Shown: in pieces, positions 8,303-19,052 of the stretch
How the letters are laid out: each line of letters starts with the position of its first letter
How positions within the stretch are numbered: the first letter of the stretch is position 1
Assembly: GCA_963792675.1 (NCBI GenBank)
Contig: CAWBWT010000002.1
Location: 62,001-126,000 of the forward strand
DNA: 64,000 nucleotides
Direction of reading: 5' to 3'
From: JBBROS01 sp963792675
GTDB lineage: Bacteria; Pseudomonadota; Alphaproteobacteria; Acetobacterales; Acetobacteraceae
Notes under the pieces: model-generated
Databases searched by the model: none
What the model was told of the DNA's origin: nothing
The model's input: the letters and a program-made list of their open reading frames with translations, nothing else
Position numbers and translations under genes: made by a program

Positions 8303-9946
8303 ATGATGGCGTTGCTGGCGGGCTTGCGTGCCCTCGGGCCGGTCAAGCTCGGCGCACTGGCCTTGGTGGCCTTGCTGTCGCTGGCGCTCGTCGGCTTGCT
8401 CGCGGTCCGCGGCAACGGGGCGCCGATGGCCCTGCTCTACGCCGACCTCGATCTGCGCGAAGCCGGGCAGGTCGTGGACGGATTGGATCGGGCGCACATC
8501 CCGCACCGGGTCGAAACGGGCGGCAGCCGCATCCTCGTTCCGGAAGACCAGGTGGCCCGGGCGCGCATGCTGCTCGCGAAAGACGGGCTGCCGTCCGGCG
8601 GTTCGATCGGCTACGAGATCTTCGACCGTGCCGACGGCCTGACCGCCAGCGCCTTCCAGCAGGGCATCAGCCAGACCCGCGCCCTCGAAGGCGAGCTGTC
8701 ACGCACCATCCGCAGCCTCCAGGGCGTGCGCGCCGCCCGGGTTCACCTTGTCCTTCCGAGGCGCGAGCCTTTTGCCCGGGAGAGGCAGGAGGCGCAGGCC
8801 AGCATCGTCATCACCATGGCCGGCGCTGCCCGCATGGACCGCGACGCGACTCAGGCGGTGCTGAACCTGACCGCCGCTGCCGTACCCGGATTGAAGGCGC
8901 AGAACATCGCCATCGTCGACAGCCGCGGCAACCTGCTCGCCCGGTCCGGGCAGCCGACGGCCGGCCTCGCCGCGGCGCAGACCGGCGAGGAACTGAAGCG
9001 CGCTTCGGAGCTGCGCATCGCCCGCGCCGTCGAGGAAATGCTCGAGCGGACGGTCGGGCCGGGCCGGGTCCGCGCGGAGGCCACGGTCGAACTCGACTTC
9101 GACCAGGTGCGGGAAACCCAGGAGAAGTTCGATCCGGACGGCCAAGTGGTCCGCAGCCAGCAGAGCAGCACCGGCAACAGCCGGTCCACCGAGCAGGCGC
9201 AGAACGTGTCCGTACAGAATAACCTGCCCAACGCCGATCCCGCGGCCAGCGCGGCCGGGTCGCAGGAGCAAAAATCGGACGAAACCACAAACTACGAGAT
9301 CAGCAAGACCGTCCGCACGGTCGTCCGCGAGCAGCCGCAGATGCGCCGCCTCAGCCTGGCCGTGATGGTCGACGGGCTCGTCACGCCGGGCGCCGACGGC
9401 AAGCCGGTCTGGGCCGCACGGCCCGAGGACGAGCTGGCCCGCATCGCCAGCCTGGTGCGCAGCGCCGTCGGCTATGACGAGAGGCGTGGCGATCGGGTCG
9501 AGATCGTGTCGATGCGCTTCACCGTGCCCGACGAGGGCGCCGACGCCGCCGCGCTGCCGATCTGGGCACAGCTGGACAAGGGCGATCTGATCCGCTTGGC
9601 CGAAGCCGGGTTGCTGGCCCTCGCCGTGATCCTCTGCCTGCTGTTGGTGTTCCGCCCGATGGTGCTGCGCATCGCCCTCGCCCAGCCTCGCCTAGCCGGC
9701 GCCCTGGCTGGCGCCGCGGGCAGTGCGGCCGACGTTTCGCTGAACGGGACCGGCGACGGCGCCCTGCCGAACGGCACTGGCGCTCCCGCCCTGGAGGGTC
9801 CGGACGGAGGCCTGACCCGGCTCGCCAACGTCGAAGGCGAGCTGAAGGTCGAGTCGCTGCGCCGCGTCGCCGACCTCGTGGCAGCCCATCCGGAAGAGAC
9901 GCTGGCGATGGTGCGCGGCTGGATCACTCCGGACGACGTCCGATGA
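8303..9946 (+). CDS. fliF: Flagellar MS-ring protein FliF
   Basis: Membrane ring of the basal body, 547 residues. A transmembrane segment lies at about residues 14-36, followed by the YscJ/FliF ring domain (MALLYADLDLREAGQV, RILVPEDQVARARMLLAKDG, QGISQTRALEGELSRTI). A second transmembrane helix lies near residue 430-450. The C-terminal tail ends VAAHPEETLAMVRGWITPDD, the FliG-binding segment. ATG at 8303 has GGGACGAGACC upstream; the next codon but one offers no better alternative. fliG follows after 13 bases. Length and termini are complete. Confidence 0.95.
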   Translation: MMALLAGLRALGPVKLGALALVALLSLALVGLLAVRGNGAPMALLYADLDLREAGQVVDGLDRAHIPHRVETGGSRILVPEDQVARARMLLAKDGLPSGGSIGYEIFDRADGLTASAFQQGISQTRALEGELSRTIRSLQGVRAARVHLVLPRREPFARERQEAQASIVITMAGAARMDRDATQAVLNLTAAAVPGLKAQNIAIVDSRGNLLARSGQPTAGLAAAQTGEELKRASELRIARAVEEMLERTVGPGRVRAEATVELDFDQVRETQEKFDPDGQVVRSQQSSTGNSRSTEQAQNVSVQNNLPNADPAASAAGSQEQKSDETTNYEISKTVRTVVREQPQMRRLSLAVMVDGLVTPGADGKPVWAARPEDELARIASLVRSAVGYDERRGDRVEIVSMRFTVPDEGADAAALPIWAQLDKGDLIRLAEAGLLALAVILCLLLVFRPMVLRIALAQPRLAGALAGAAGSAADVSLNGTGDGALPNGTGAPALEGPDGGLTRLANVEGELKVESLRRVADLVAAHPEETLAMVRGWITPDDVR

Positions 9947-9959
9947 ACGGAGCAATTTC

Positions 9960-10976
9960 ATGGCCTTGAAGCAGGATTATGCGAAGCTGAAGGGACGCGA
10001 CAAGGCCGCGATCCTGATGCTCACCATCGGCGAGGAACAGTGCGCCAAGCTGTTCAGCCGCATGCACGAGGACGAGATCAAGGAGATCTCGGCCGCCATC
10101 GCCCAGCTCGGCAACGTTCAGGCCGGCATCGTCGAGGAGCTTTGCAACGAGTTCAGCCGCGACCTCGGCTCGCAGGGCAGCCTGGTCGGCACCTTCGAGA
10201 CCACCGAGCGGCTGCTGATGGCGTCGCTGCCGAAAGACCGCGCCGCGCAGATCATGGACGAGATCCGCGGCCCGGCCGGCCGCACGATGTGGGACAAGCT
10301 GGGCAACGTGAACGAGGCGGTGCTCGCGAACTATCTCAAAAACGAATACCCGCAAACCGTCGCCGTCGTGCTGTCCAAGGTCAAGCCCGACCATGCCGGA
10401 CGCGTGCTGGGCCTGCTGCCGGAAAGCTTCTCCATCGAAGTGGTCATGCGCATGCTGCGCATGGAGAGCGTGCAGCGCGACGTGCTCGACGGGGTCGAGC
10501 GCACGTTGCGGTCCGAGTTCATGTCGAACCTGTCCCGCACCAGCCGCCGCGACAGCCACGAGATGATGGCCGAGATCTTCAACAGCCTGGACCGGCAAAC
10601 CGAGAACCGTTTCGTGTCCGCGCTCGAGGAGCGCAATCGGGAAGCGGCCGATAAGATTAAGTCGCTGATGTTCACCTTCGCCGACCTGCGCCGCCTCACG
10701 CCGCAGCATATCCAGGTGCTGCTGCGCAATGCCGAGAAGGACAAGCTGCCGCTGGCGTTGAAGGGGGCGTCGGAGGGCCTGCGCGATATGTTCTTCGCCA
10801 ACCTCAGCGAGCGGGCCGGCCGCATGCTGCAGGACGACATCGCCTCGCTTGGCCCGGTGAAGCTGCGCGATGTGGACGAGGCTCAGGCCAACATCGTCGC
10901 CCTGGCCAAGCAGCTCGCCAGCACGGGCGAGATCGAGATCGGCGAAGGTGGCGCCGCCGACGAGATGGTGGAGTAG
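9960..10976 (+). CDS. fliG: Flagellar motor switch protein FliG
   Basis: Rotor protein joining the MS-ring to the switch complex and contacting MotA, 338 residues. It shows the FliG N domain (DKAAILMLTIGEEQCAKLF), the middle-domain EHPQ-like motif as NEYPQTVAVVLSKVKPDHAG, and the C-terminal torque helix region (FTFADLRRLTPQHIQVLLRN). The start is the ATG at 9960, with a GGAGC box in the short gap after fliF. Charged residues of the C-terminal domain appear conserved. The fliH-like gene starts five bases downstream. Confidence 0.95.
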   Translation: MALKQDYAKLKGRDKAAILMLTIGEEQCAKLFSRMHEDEIKEISAAIAQLGNVQAGIVEELCNEFSRDLGSQGSLVGTFETTERLLMASLPKDRAAQIMDEIRGPAGRTMWDKLGNVNEAVLANYLKNEYPQTVAVVLSKVKPDHAGRVLGLLPESFSIEVVMRMLRMESVQRDVLDGVERTLRSEFMSNLSRTSRRDSHEMMAEIFNSLDRQTENRFVSALEERNREAADKIKSLMFTFADLRRLTPQHIQVLLRNAEKDKLPLALKGASEGLRDMFFANLSERAGRMLQDDIASLGPVKLRDVDEAQANIVALAKQLASTGEIEIGEGGAADEMVE

Positions 10977-10980
10977 GGCC

Positions 10981-11655
10981 ATGCGCGATTTCCGTCCGGC
11001 CGCGCTCGGCATCCTATACGCCGAGGATTTCGGGATCGATCCCGCCGCTGCGGCCCCGCCGCCGTCGCCGGAACCGCCGGCGCCGCCCCCGCTTTGCCAG
11101 GCCGACATCGACTCCGCCTGCGTCCGGGCCGTGCAAGCCGCCGAACGCGCCTGGTCCGACAGCGCCGCCGAACGGCGTGCCGAGGCGCTGGCGGCGATCG
11201 CCGAGGGCTTGTCGCAGGCGCAGGACGATGCGGCTGCCCACATCGAGGCCGTCAGCGAGGGCGTTGCGCGGACCGTTCTCAGCATGGTGGCCGGCATCCT
11301 GCCGCACTTTAGCCGTAGCCATGGCGACGCCGAGGTTCGCGCGCTGGTCGATCGCTTGGCGCCGCTGCTCGCCCGCAGCCGCCGTCTCGTCGTGCGCGGC
11401 CACCCTGGTCTGCTGGACCAGCTTGCCGGTGATATCGCCGCGCTTGACGAGCCGCTGGCCGCCAATATCGAGCTGCGGCCCGCGAACCTGGCGCCCGGCG
11501 ACGTCCGGATCGCCTGGGAAGACGGCAGCTTCAGCCGCGACACGGCCGCGATCTGCACCGCCATCCAGGACGGCCTCGCCCAGTTCGGCCTGCTCGCCGC
11601 CGTGCCGCCCGACCATTTCGAAACCCGCACCGGGAGCCTCGCCCTTGCCCAATAG
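10981..11655 (+). CDS. fliH: FliH-like flagellar assembly protein
   Basis: A 224-residue protein between fliG and fliN, the usual place of fliH, whose product regulates the FliI export ATPase. The visible layout fits: a short N-terminus, a Pro-rich linker (residues 20-38, PPPSPEPPAPPPL), a long Ala/Glu-rich helix (40-110), and a C-terminal domain with LVVRGHPGLLDQLAG and DVRIAWEDGSFSRDTA, as in alphaproteobacterial FliH. No catalytic motif is expected. Sequence conservation in this family is weak, so the call leans on context. The gene start follows fliG by four bases, and its last 11 bases overlap fliN. Confidence 0.72.
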   Translation: MRDFRPAALGILYAEDFGIDPAAAAPPPSPEPPAPPPLCQADIDSACVRAVQAAERAWSDSAAERRAEALAAIAEGLSQAQDDAAAHIEAVSEGVARTVLSMVAGILPHFSRSHGDAEVRALVDRLAPLLARSRRLVVRGHPGLLDQLAGDIAALDEPLAANIELRPANLAPGDVRIAWEDGSFSRDTAAICTAIQDGLAQFGLLAAVPPDHFETRTGSLALAQ

Positions 11656-11958
11656 CATCGACCTCGCCGACCTCGCCGGCACTCCCGCCGAACCCATCGA
11701 GCAGCGCACCCCGCGCAATCTCGACGCGGTCTACGATATCCCCGTTACGGTCAGCGCCGTGCTGGGCAGTGCCACCATGCAGGTGAGCCAACTGCTGAAG
11801 CTTGGACGCGGCGCCGTCGTCGAGCTGGACCGCAAGCTCGGCGAGGCAATCGACATCTACGTCAACAACCGCCTCGTCGCCCGCGGCGAGGTGGTGATGG
11901 TGGACGAGACCCGGCTCGGCGTGACGATGACGGAAATCGTCAAGGGCGACCGGTCGGC

Positions 11959-11962
<4 letters not shown>
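11645..11962 (+). CDS. fliN: Flagellar motor switch protein FliN
   Basis: A 105-residue switch protein of the C-ring. The conserved SpoA domain covers residues 28-100: DIPVTVSAVLGSATMQV, LLKLGRGAVVELDRKLGEAI and RLVARGEVVMVDETRLGVTM. No ATG or GTG is available in frame upstream of the domain. A TTG at 11645, with GGGAG eight bases before it and overlapping the end of fliH, is the best start and suggests translational coupling. It ends in an ATGA overlap with flbD. No fliM gene is visible in this window. Confidence 0.85.
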
Positions 11963-13295
<1,333 letters not shown>

Positions 13296-13296
<1 letters not shown>

Positions 13297-15350
13297 TGCT
13301 GGCGTTCTGGCGCGACCGGGCGGCGCCGTGGCTGCCCGGCACCGACGTGGGCTTGGCGCTGGGCATGATCTGCCTGCTGGCCGTGCTCGTGCTGCCGTTG
13401 CCGACCATCCTGCTGGACCTCGGCTTGGCACTGTCGATCACCGCCTCCGTGCTGGTGCTGATGGTGGCGATGTTCCTCACCCGGCCGCTCGACTTCACGA
13501 GCTTCCCCACCTTGCTGCTGCTGACGACGCTGCTGCGCTTGTCGCTCAACGTCGCGACCACCCGGCTGATCCTGTCGCACGGCAACGAAGGCGCGCAGGC
13601 GGCCGGGCACGTGGTGCAGGCGTTCGGCGGCTTCCTGATGGGCGGCGACGTGGTGATCGGCGTCATCCTGTTCGCCATCCTGCTGGTAGTGAACTTCATG
13701 GTCATCACCAAGGGCTCCGGCCGCATCGCCGAAGTCGCCGCCCGCTTCAGCTTGGACGCGATGCCCGGCAAGCAGATGGCCATCGACGCCGACCTGTCGT
13801 CCGGCTTGATCGACGAAAAGGCCGCCCGCCTGCGCCGCAAGGAGCTCGAGGAGGAGAGCGGCTTCTACGGCGCCATGGACGGCGCGGCGAAGTTCGTCCG
13901 CGGCGACGCGATCGCTGGGCTGCTGATCACCGTCATCAACGTGTTCGGCGGTCTCGCGATCGGGCTGGTGCGGCACGGCATGCCGTTCGCCGACGCGGCC
14001 TCGACCTTCACCACCCTGACGGTCGGCGACGGTCTCGTCAGCCAGATCCCGGCGCTGCTCGTCAGCACCGCAGCCGGCATCGTCGTGACCAAGGGCGGGG
14101 TCGAGGGCTCGGCCGACGCCGCGCTGATGCGGCAGCTCGGCGGCCGTCCGAAGCCGCTGGCGATCGCCGGCGGGGTGGCGTTGGTCCTGGCATTGCTGCC
14201 CGGTCTGCCCACCTTGCCGTTCCTCGCTTTGGCCGGGATCGCCGGCGGCGGCGCATACTACCGCCACAAGCACCCCGGGGTCGCGAGCCCGGTCGAGGAA
14301 GCGGCAACCACGGTTCCGAGCGAGCCGCCGATCTCCGACTCGCTCAGGATCGACACGATCCGGCTCGAGCTCGGCTACGGCTTGCTGACCCTCGCGGGCG
14401 GCGACGCGCCGCGCCTGACGGAGCAGATCAAGGGGCTGCGCCGCAGCATCGCCGCCGAGATGGGCTTCGTGCTGCCGCCGGTGCGGATCCAGGACAACAT
14501 GCAGCTCGACGCCGACGCCTACTCGATCCGGGTCAAGGAAATCGAGGCCGGGCACGGCGAGCTGCGCCCGACGAAGCTGCTGGCGATGGACCCGAGCGGC
14601 GGTCTGCCGGACCTACCCGGCGAGCGGACCACGGAACCGGCGTTCGGGCTGCCGGCGCTCTGGATCGATCAGGACCGGCGCGACGAGGCGACGCTGCGCG
14701 GCTGCACCGTCGTCGATCCGGCCAGCGTGCTCACGACCCACCTGACCGAGGTGGTCCGCGACTCGATGGCCGAGCTGCTGTCCTATGCCGAGACGGCCAA
14801 GCTGCTGGAGGAACTGCCGCGGGAGCAGCAGAAGCTGGTAGCCGAACTGATCCCGTCGCAGATCTCGGTCGGCGGCGTGCAGCGGGTGCTGCAGGCGCTG
14901 CTCGCCGAGCGCGTCAGTTTGCGTGACCTGCCGACCATCCTCGAAGGTATCCACGAAGCCTGCGCCCAGGGCATCCGTGCGATCCCGGCGCTCACCGGCC
15001 ACGTCCGCACCCGGCTGGCACGCCAGCTCAGCAATGCGCATACCGGACCGGCCGGGTTCATCCCGCTCGTCACGCTATCGGCGGAGTGGGAGGCGATCTT
15101 CACCGAAAGCCTGGTCGGGCCACCGGAGGACCGGCAGCTTGCCATCCCGCCGTCGCGGCTGGGCGAGTTCATGCAGCGGTTCCGTACCGTGTTCGAGGCT
15201 CCAGGCAGCGACGGCGCCGTGCTGCTGTGCTCCGGCCCGATCCGGGGACATATCCGCGCCATCGTCGAGCGGCTTCGCCCATCGACGCCCGTCCTGTCGC
15301 AAGCCGAGATCTTCCCGCGTGCGCGCATCCGGACGGTCGCGACACTGTAA
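13296..15350 (+). CDS. flhA: Flagellar export apparatus protein FlhA
   Basis: The large inner-membrane export gate protein of the flagellar type III system, 684 residues. The N-terminal half has about eight membrane segments and the FHIPEP-family stretch EEESGFYGAMDGAAKFVRGD near residue 190. The C-terminal cytosolic half carries the substrate-chaperone docking region (RIDTIRLELGYGLL, LLAEELPREQ-like and TAKLLEELPREQQKLV). The ATG at 13296 overlaps the flbD stop (TGATG), so it is translationally coupled. It is the last gene of the plus-strand flagellar operon and ends two bases before a convergent small-gene operon. Length is normal. Confidence 0.95.
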
Positions 15351-15352
15351 AA

Positions 15353-15637
15353 TCAGGGATGTAGTGGAGGGCAGCTCAGCCAGGCGACATTGCGGGAGCA
15401 AAGGAAGATCGACGCATTGTTCAGGCCTGTCACGAAGCCGCCGAGCCCGCCCAAGATGGCAAACACCGTGACGACGCCGGTGACGACCTTCTGAAAGCGG
15501 GTCAGGACGAGCGAGCGGCGGACTTCGATGCGACGGCCGTCCCAGAACAACTCGTCGGCTTGGCTGATCCCGAGCCGTCCGAGGTCCTCAAGCCCGATCG
15601 GCTCAACTCCGGCGGGCCAACCCGGCGCGGCGGTCAC
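15353..15637 (-). CDS. Unrecognised small membrane protein (94 aa)
   Basis: I do not recognise the function. The N-terminal 40 residues are soluble and contain LFWDGRRIEVRRSLVLT. Residues about 48-72 form one hydrophobic segment (VVTGVVTVFAILGGLGGFVTG), followed by a short tail with two cysteines. The pattern of a WDG..-V-R motif just before a single membrane helix looks like that of small hypothetical membrane proteins in related alphaproteobacteria, but no role is known to me. The GTG at 15637 overlaps the stop of the preceding 54-codon gene (GTGA), so it is translationally coupled and third in a tiny-gene operon. Confidence 0.6.
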   Translation of the reverse strand: MTAAPGWPAGVEPIGLEDLGRLGISQADELFWDGRRIEVRRSLVLTRFQKVVTGVVTVFAILGGLGGFVTGLNNASIFLCSRNVAWLSCPPLHP

Positions 15638-15798
15638 TTGCTGCGACCCGGTGTGGGCCTCGCGCCGCCGCCGCGTTCGAGCGCATCGAGCCGGTCGAGT
15701 ATGATGGTGATGGCCTCTTCCTGCTTGCGCACAACGTCCTGCAAGACCCGAACCGCCGCGATCGCCGCAAGCAGTTCATCGACAGACGTCTTGGTCAA
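15634..15798 (-). CDS. Unrecognised 54-residue helical protein
   Basis: A short gene with a TTG start at 15798, three bases after the preceding small gene, ending in a four-base overlap with the membrane protein gene. The product starts MTKTSVDELLAAIAAVRVLQ. Residues 5-45 form one amphipathic helix with heptad-like Leu/Ile/Val spacing (a coiled-coil candidate), followed by a Gly/Arg-rich tail. No known family is recognised. The tight packing with both neighbours is the main support for it being a real gene. The alternative is a non-coding spacer, which the overlaps make less likely. Confidence 0.5.
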   Translation of the reverse strand: MTKTSVDELLAAIAAVRVLQDVVRKQEEAITIILDRLDALERGGGARPTPGRSK

Positions 15799-15801
15799 TG
15801 C

Positions 15802-16002
15802 TCAGGTCAGACGGGCAAGCAGCTTATTGGCATTCTGCAGCAATTTGTCGGAGTCGTGTCGAAGTTCTTGGATCATCGTATGCAGGCGCTGGTGCTTCGA
15901 CTTGTATGATGCTTTGTCGGCCGACGCGGAGCGGGCCGGCCTCGTATCTCCCGTCGCCCGTCCCGGCGACGACTTTCGCTTCGGCAGCGTCGAAACCGAC
16001 AT
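15802..16002 (-). CDS. Unrecognised small basic protein (66 aa)
   Basis: First gene of the small-gene operon. The first half is strongly basic and Ser-rich (STLPKRKSSPGRATG), possibly disordered or nucleic-acid-binding. The second half is a predicted helix (RLHTMIQELRHDSDKLLQNA). The ATG at 16002 is preceded by GGAGG five bases upstream. A longer reading from 16077 would have to begin inside the pntB stop region and lacks a ribosome-binding site. A TATGAT-like hexamer inside an inverted repeat lies just upstream. Function unknown. Confidence 0.55.
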   Translation of the reverse strand: MSVSTLPKRKSSPGRATGDTRPARSASADKASYKSKHQRLHTMIQELRHDSDKLLQNANKLLARLT

Positions 16003-16014
16003 CGAACCCTCCAT

Positions 16015-16040
16015 GGCGTCATCATACCTGATTTGACGCC
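16015..16040 (-). promoter_or_regulatory. Inverted repeat with -10-like box ahead of small-gene operon
   Basis: Perfect 7-bp arms GGCGTCA and TGACGCC are separated by 12 bases. A TATGAT hexamer on the minus strand lies partly within the spacer. The element is 13 bases upstream of the first small gene, suggesting a separately controlled promoter rather than readthrough from pntB alone. No clear -35 box was found. Confidence 0.35.
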
Positions 16041-16073
16041 TCCAGCGAAACATAAGTTCGCGTAACCCTCGGC

Positions 16074-17480
16074 TCAATGGCCGAGCGATTGCACCACCTC
16101 TTCCGTCATCTTCTTAGCGTCACCGAATAGCATCATGGTGTTGGGCCGGAAGAACAGCTCGTTCTCCACCCCGGCGTAGCCGGATGCCATGCTCCGCTTG
16201 ATGAACAGCACCGTCCGTGCCTTTTCCACGTCCAGGATCGGCATGCCGTAGATGGTCGAGGACTTATCGGTCTTGGCCGCCGGGTTGGTGACGTCGTTGG
16301 CGCCGATCACGTAGACCACGTCGGCGGTGCTGAACTCGTTGTTGATCTCCTCGAGTTCGAACACCTCGTCGTACGGCACGTTCGCCTCGGCCAGCAGCAC
16401 GTTCATGTGGCCCGGCATACGGCCGGCTACGGGATGGATGGCGTATTTGACCTCGACGCCCTCCTTCTTCAGCGTGTCCGCCATTTCTCGCAGGGCATGC
16501 TGCGCCTGCGCCACCGCCATGCCGTAGCCCGGCACAATGATCACCTTGGACGCGTTCTTCATGATGAACCCGGCATCCTCGGCGTTGCCGGACCGGACCG
16601 ACCTGGCCTCGCCCCCAGCCGCCGCGGCCGCCGCCCCGCCCGTATCCGTGCCCCACCCGCCCAGCAGCACGTTGAAGATGCTGCGGTTCATGCCTTTGCA
16701 CATGATGTAGGACAGGATGGCGCCCGATGCGCCGACCAGCGCGCCGGTGATGATCAAGGCAAGGTTCTGGATGGTGAAGCCGATGCCGCAGGCCGCCCAG
16801 CCGGAGTAGCTGTTCAGCATCGACACCACGACCGGCATGTCCGCGCCGCCGATCGGGATGATGATCAGGAAGCCAAGCCCCAATGCCAGCAGCGCGATCA
16901 ACCAGAACAGCGCCTGGTTGCCGCTGTTGCAGAACATCACGATCAGCACGAGCAACACGATACCGAGCGCCAAGTTCAACTGGTGCTGACGCGCGAAGAT
17001 GATCGGGGCGCCCTTCATCGTGCCCTGCAGCTTGGCGAACGCGATCAGCGAGCCGGAGAAGGTGATGGCGCCGATCGCCAAGCCCAGCGACATCTCGACC
17101 AGCGACTGGGTATGGATGTGACCCGGCACGCCGATGCCGAACGCGGCCGGCGCGTTCAGGGCCGCCGCCGCGACGAATACCGCGGCCAAGCCGACCAGCG
17201 AATGGAACGCCGCGACAAGCTGCGGCAGCGCCGTCATCTGGATCCGCCGCGCGACGACGGTGCCGACGGTGCCGCCGATCGCGATCGCAACGATGATCAG
17301 CAGGAAGCCGGTGCCCGACATGCCGCGCTGCAGCAGGGTCGCGGCAACCGCCACCCCCATGCCGATCATGCCGAACAGGTTGCCCTGGCGCGCCGTCACC
17401 GGGCTCGACAGCCCGCGCAGGGCCAGGATGAACAGGACCGCCGAAACCAGGTAGGCGAGCGAGGTGAGCGAAGCGTTCAC
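16074..17480 (-). CDS. pntB: NAD(P) transhydrogenase subunit beta
   Basis: Membrane and NADP(H)-binding subunit of proton-translocating transhydrogenase, 468 residues. Nine or so membrane segments occupy residues 1-260. The soluble NADP-binding domain III follows, with VIIVPGYGMAVAQAQHALRE, HPVAGRMPGHMNVLLAEA and VYVIGANDVTNPAA. The GTG start at 17480 overlaps the pntAB stop (GTGA). The enzyme uses the proton-motive force to make NADPH from NADH. A longer in-frame reading upstream lies over pntAB and is not protein-like. The only oddity is an Ala/Gly-rich linker around residue 285-300. Confidence 0.94.
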   Translation of the reverse strand: MNASLTSLAYLVSAVLFILALRGLSSPVTARQGNLFGMIGMGVAVAATLLQRGMSGTGFLLIIVAIAIGGTVGTVVARRIQMTALPQLVAAFHSLVGLAAVFVAAAALNAPAAFGIGVPGHIHTQSLVEMSLGLAIGAITFSGSLIAFAKLQGTMKGAPIIFARQHQLNLALGIVLLVLIVMFCNSGNQALFWLIALLALGLGFLIIIPIGGADMPVVVSMLNSYSGWAACGIGFTIQNLALIITGALVGASGAILSYIMCKGMNRSIFNVLLGGWGTDTGGAAAAAAGGEARSVRSGNAEDAGFIMKNASKVIIVPGYGMAVAQAQHALREMADTLKKEGVEVKYAIHPVAGRMPGHMNVLLAEANVPYDEVFELEEINNEFSTADVVYVIGANDVTNPAAKTDKSSTIYGMPILDVEKARTVLFIKRSMASGYAGVENELFFRPNTMMLFGDAKKMTEEVVQSLGH

Positions 17481-17896
17481 TTGCGCGCCCCCGCCGCCGC
17501 CGGCCGCTTGTTGGCCTGGAACATCCCCAGCATGCGCTGAGTGACGGTGAAGCCGCCGAAGATGTTCACGCTCGCCAGCAGCACCGCGAGGAAGCCGAAG
17601 AACCGGGCCCAGCCGTCGGACGACAGGCCGGCCGCCAGCATGGCCCCGACCACGATCACCGACGAGATCGCGTTGGTGACGCCCATCAGCGGCGAGTGCA
17701 GCGCCGGGGTGACGTTCCAAACGACGTAGTAGCCGACGAAGCACGCCATCAGGAAGATCGCGAGCAGGAAGATGAACGGCTCGACCGCCTGGGCGACCGG
17801 CTCGACGGCGACGGTGGCGGCGCGCAGCTGATCCGCGAGTGCGGCGGCGCGCTCGGCGATGCGCATCGCCTCGTCCGCATACATGTTGGGGTTCAT
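17477..17896 (-). CDS. pntAB: NAD(P) transhydrogenase subunit alpha part 2
   Basis: A 139-residue membrane part of the split alpha subunit. Three to four hydrophobic helices are visible (FIFLLAIFLMACFVGYYVVW, NAISSVIVVGAMLAAGL, FFGFLAVLLASVNIFGGFTV), and the family motif TPALHSPLMGVTNAISS is present. It anchors the NAD-binding subunit to the membrane channel with PntB. It starts 16 bases after pntAA and overlaps pntB by four bases, so the three genes form one operon. The split into PntAA and PntAB is the usual alphaproteobacterial form. Confidence 0.94.
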   Translation of the reverse strand: MNPNMYADEAMRIAERAAALADQLRAATVAVEPVAQAVEPFIFLLAIFLMACFVGYYVVWNVTPALHSPLMGVTNAISSVIVVGAMLAAGLSSDGWARFFGFLAVLLASVNIFGGFTVTQRMLGMFQANKRPAAAGARK

Positions 17897-17912
17897 GGCG
17901 TCCCTCTCGGCT

Positions 17913-19052
17913 CTACGCGGCTTGCGCGGGCTGGAAATTGGCGTGCACGACCTGGCCGCCGCGGGTCAGCATGGTGCCGCGCACGATCTCGTCGTCGGCC
18001 GGCAGCTTCGGCGCCTTGGCCTCCTTGTCCCAGAACGTGGTCAGGAACGTCAGCAGGTTGCGCGAATAGAGCGAGCTGGCGGCGACCGGGATGCGGCCGG
18101 GCCAGTTGCGATAGCCGAGCACCTTGACGCCGTTGCCGGTGGTGACCGCCTCGCCCGGCTTGGTCGCCGCGCAATTGCCGCCGTTGTCGGCGGCGATGTC
18201 GACCACGACGCTCCCAGGCTTCATGCTGTCGACCATCGCCTGAGTGACGATCACCGGGGCGGTGCGGCCCTGCACCAGCGCGGTGCAGATTACCAAGTCG
18301 TTTTTGGCGACCGTTGTCGCCATCAACTCGGCCTGCTTCTGCCGGAACGCGTCGGTCATCTCCTTGGCATAGGCGCCGGTCTGACCCGCGCTCTCCTCGT
18401 CGTCGACGCCGACATAGGTGGCGCCGAGCGAGCGGATCTCCTCCTTGGCGGCGGGCCGGACGTCGGTTGCCGACACGATGGCGCCGAGGCGGCGGGCCGT
18501 GGCGATCGCCTGCAATCCGGCCACGCCGGCGCCGATCACCAGCACGCGGGCCGGCGGCACGGTTCCGGCGGCGGTCATCATCATCGGGAAGCCGCGCTCG
18601 AACGCCCCCGCCCCCTCGATCACCGCGCGATAGCCGGCGAGGTTGGCCTGGCTGCTCAGGATGTCCATGCTTTGCGCCCGAGTAATGCGCGGCAGCAGCT
18701 CCATCGCGCCGACATCGAGCCCGGCGGCGGCGAGAGACGAGACCAACTCGGTGTTGCCGGTAGCGCTGCTCGTGCAAAGCACCAGCGCGCCTCGCGGGAT
18801 CTGCGCCCGGATCTGCTCGTCGGGCAACTGCACCGCGAATACCACTCCAGCCCCCGCCAGGGCCGCGGCGGCGTCAGGCACCACCTCGGCGCCGGCGGCG
18901 GTGTAGTCGGTATCCAGGATCGCGCTGGACACCCCCGCTCCGGCCTCGATCGCGACCGTCAGCCCGAGCGCCACCAGCTTCTTGACCGTATCCGGCGTGG
19001 CGGCCACGCGCGTTTCCGCCGCGGCCCGTTCCTTCAGCACCGCAAGGCGCAT
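17913..19052 (-). CDS. pntAA: NAD(P) transhydrogenase subunit alpha part 1
   Basis: Soluble NAD(H)-binding subunit, 379 residues. The N-terminal AlaDH/PNT domain begins MRLAVLKERAAAETRVAATP. The Rossmann domain has VLVIGAGVAGLQAIATARRL near residue 170 and SATDVRPAAKEEI after it. The C-terminal half retains DLVICTALVQGRTAP and VVVDIAADNGGN. The ATG at 19052 has a strong GGGAGGAACGAACGA leader. It is the first gene of the pnt operon. No regulator is adjacent; the gene upstream on the same strand is a UbiB-like protein 82 bases away. Confidence 0.95.
   Translation of the reverse strand: MRLAVLKERAAAETRVAATPDTVKKLVALGLTVAIEAGAGVSSAILDTDYTAAGAEVVPDAAAALAGAGVVFAVQLPDEQIRAQIPRGALVLCTSSATGNTELVSSLAAAGLDVGAMELLPRITRAQSMDILSSQANLAGYRAVIEGAGAFERGFPMMMTAAGTVPPARVLVIGAGVAGLQAIATARRLGAIVSATDVRPAAKEEIRSLGATYVGVDDEESAGQTGAYAKEMTDAFRQKQAELMATTVAKNDLVICTALVQGRTAPVIVTQAMVDSMKPGSVVVDIAADNGGNCAATKPGEAVTTGNGVKVLGYRNWPGRIPVAASSLYSRNLLTFLTTFWDKEAKAPKLPADDEIVRGTMLTRGGQVVHANFQPAQAA

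Noticed and set aside
16003..16077. Longer start for the 66-residue small protein
   Set aside because: Begins in the pntB stop region without a ribosome-binding site, while the ATG at 16002 has GGAGG at ideal distance.
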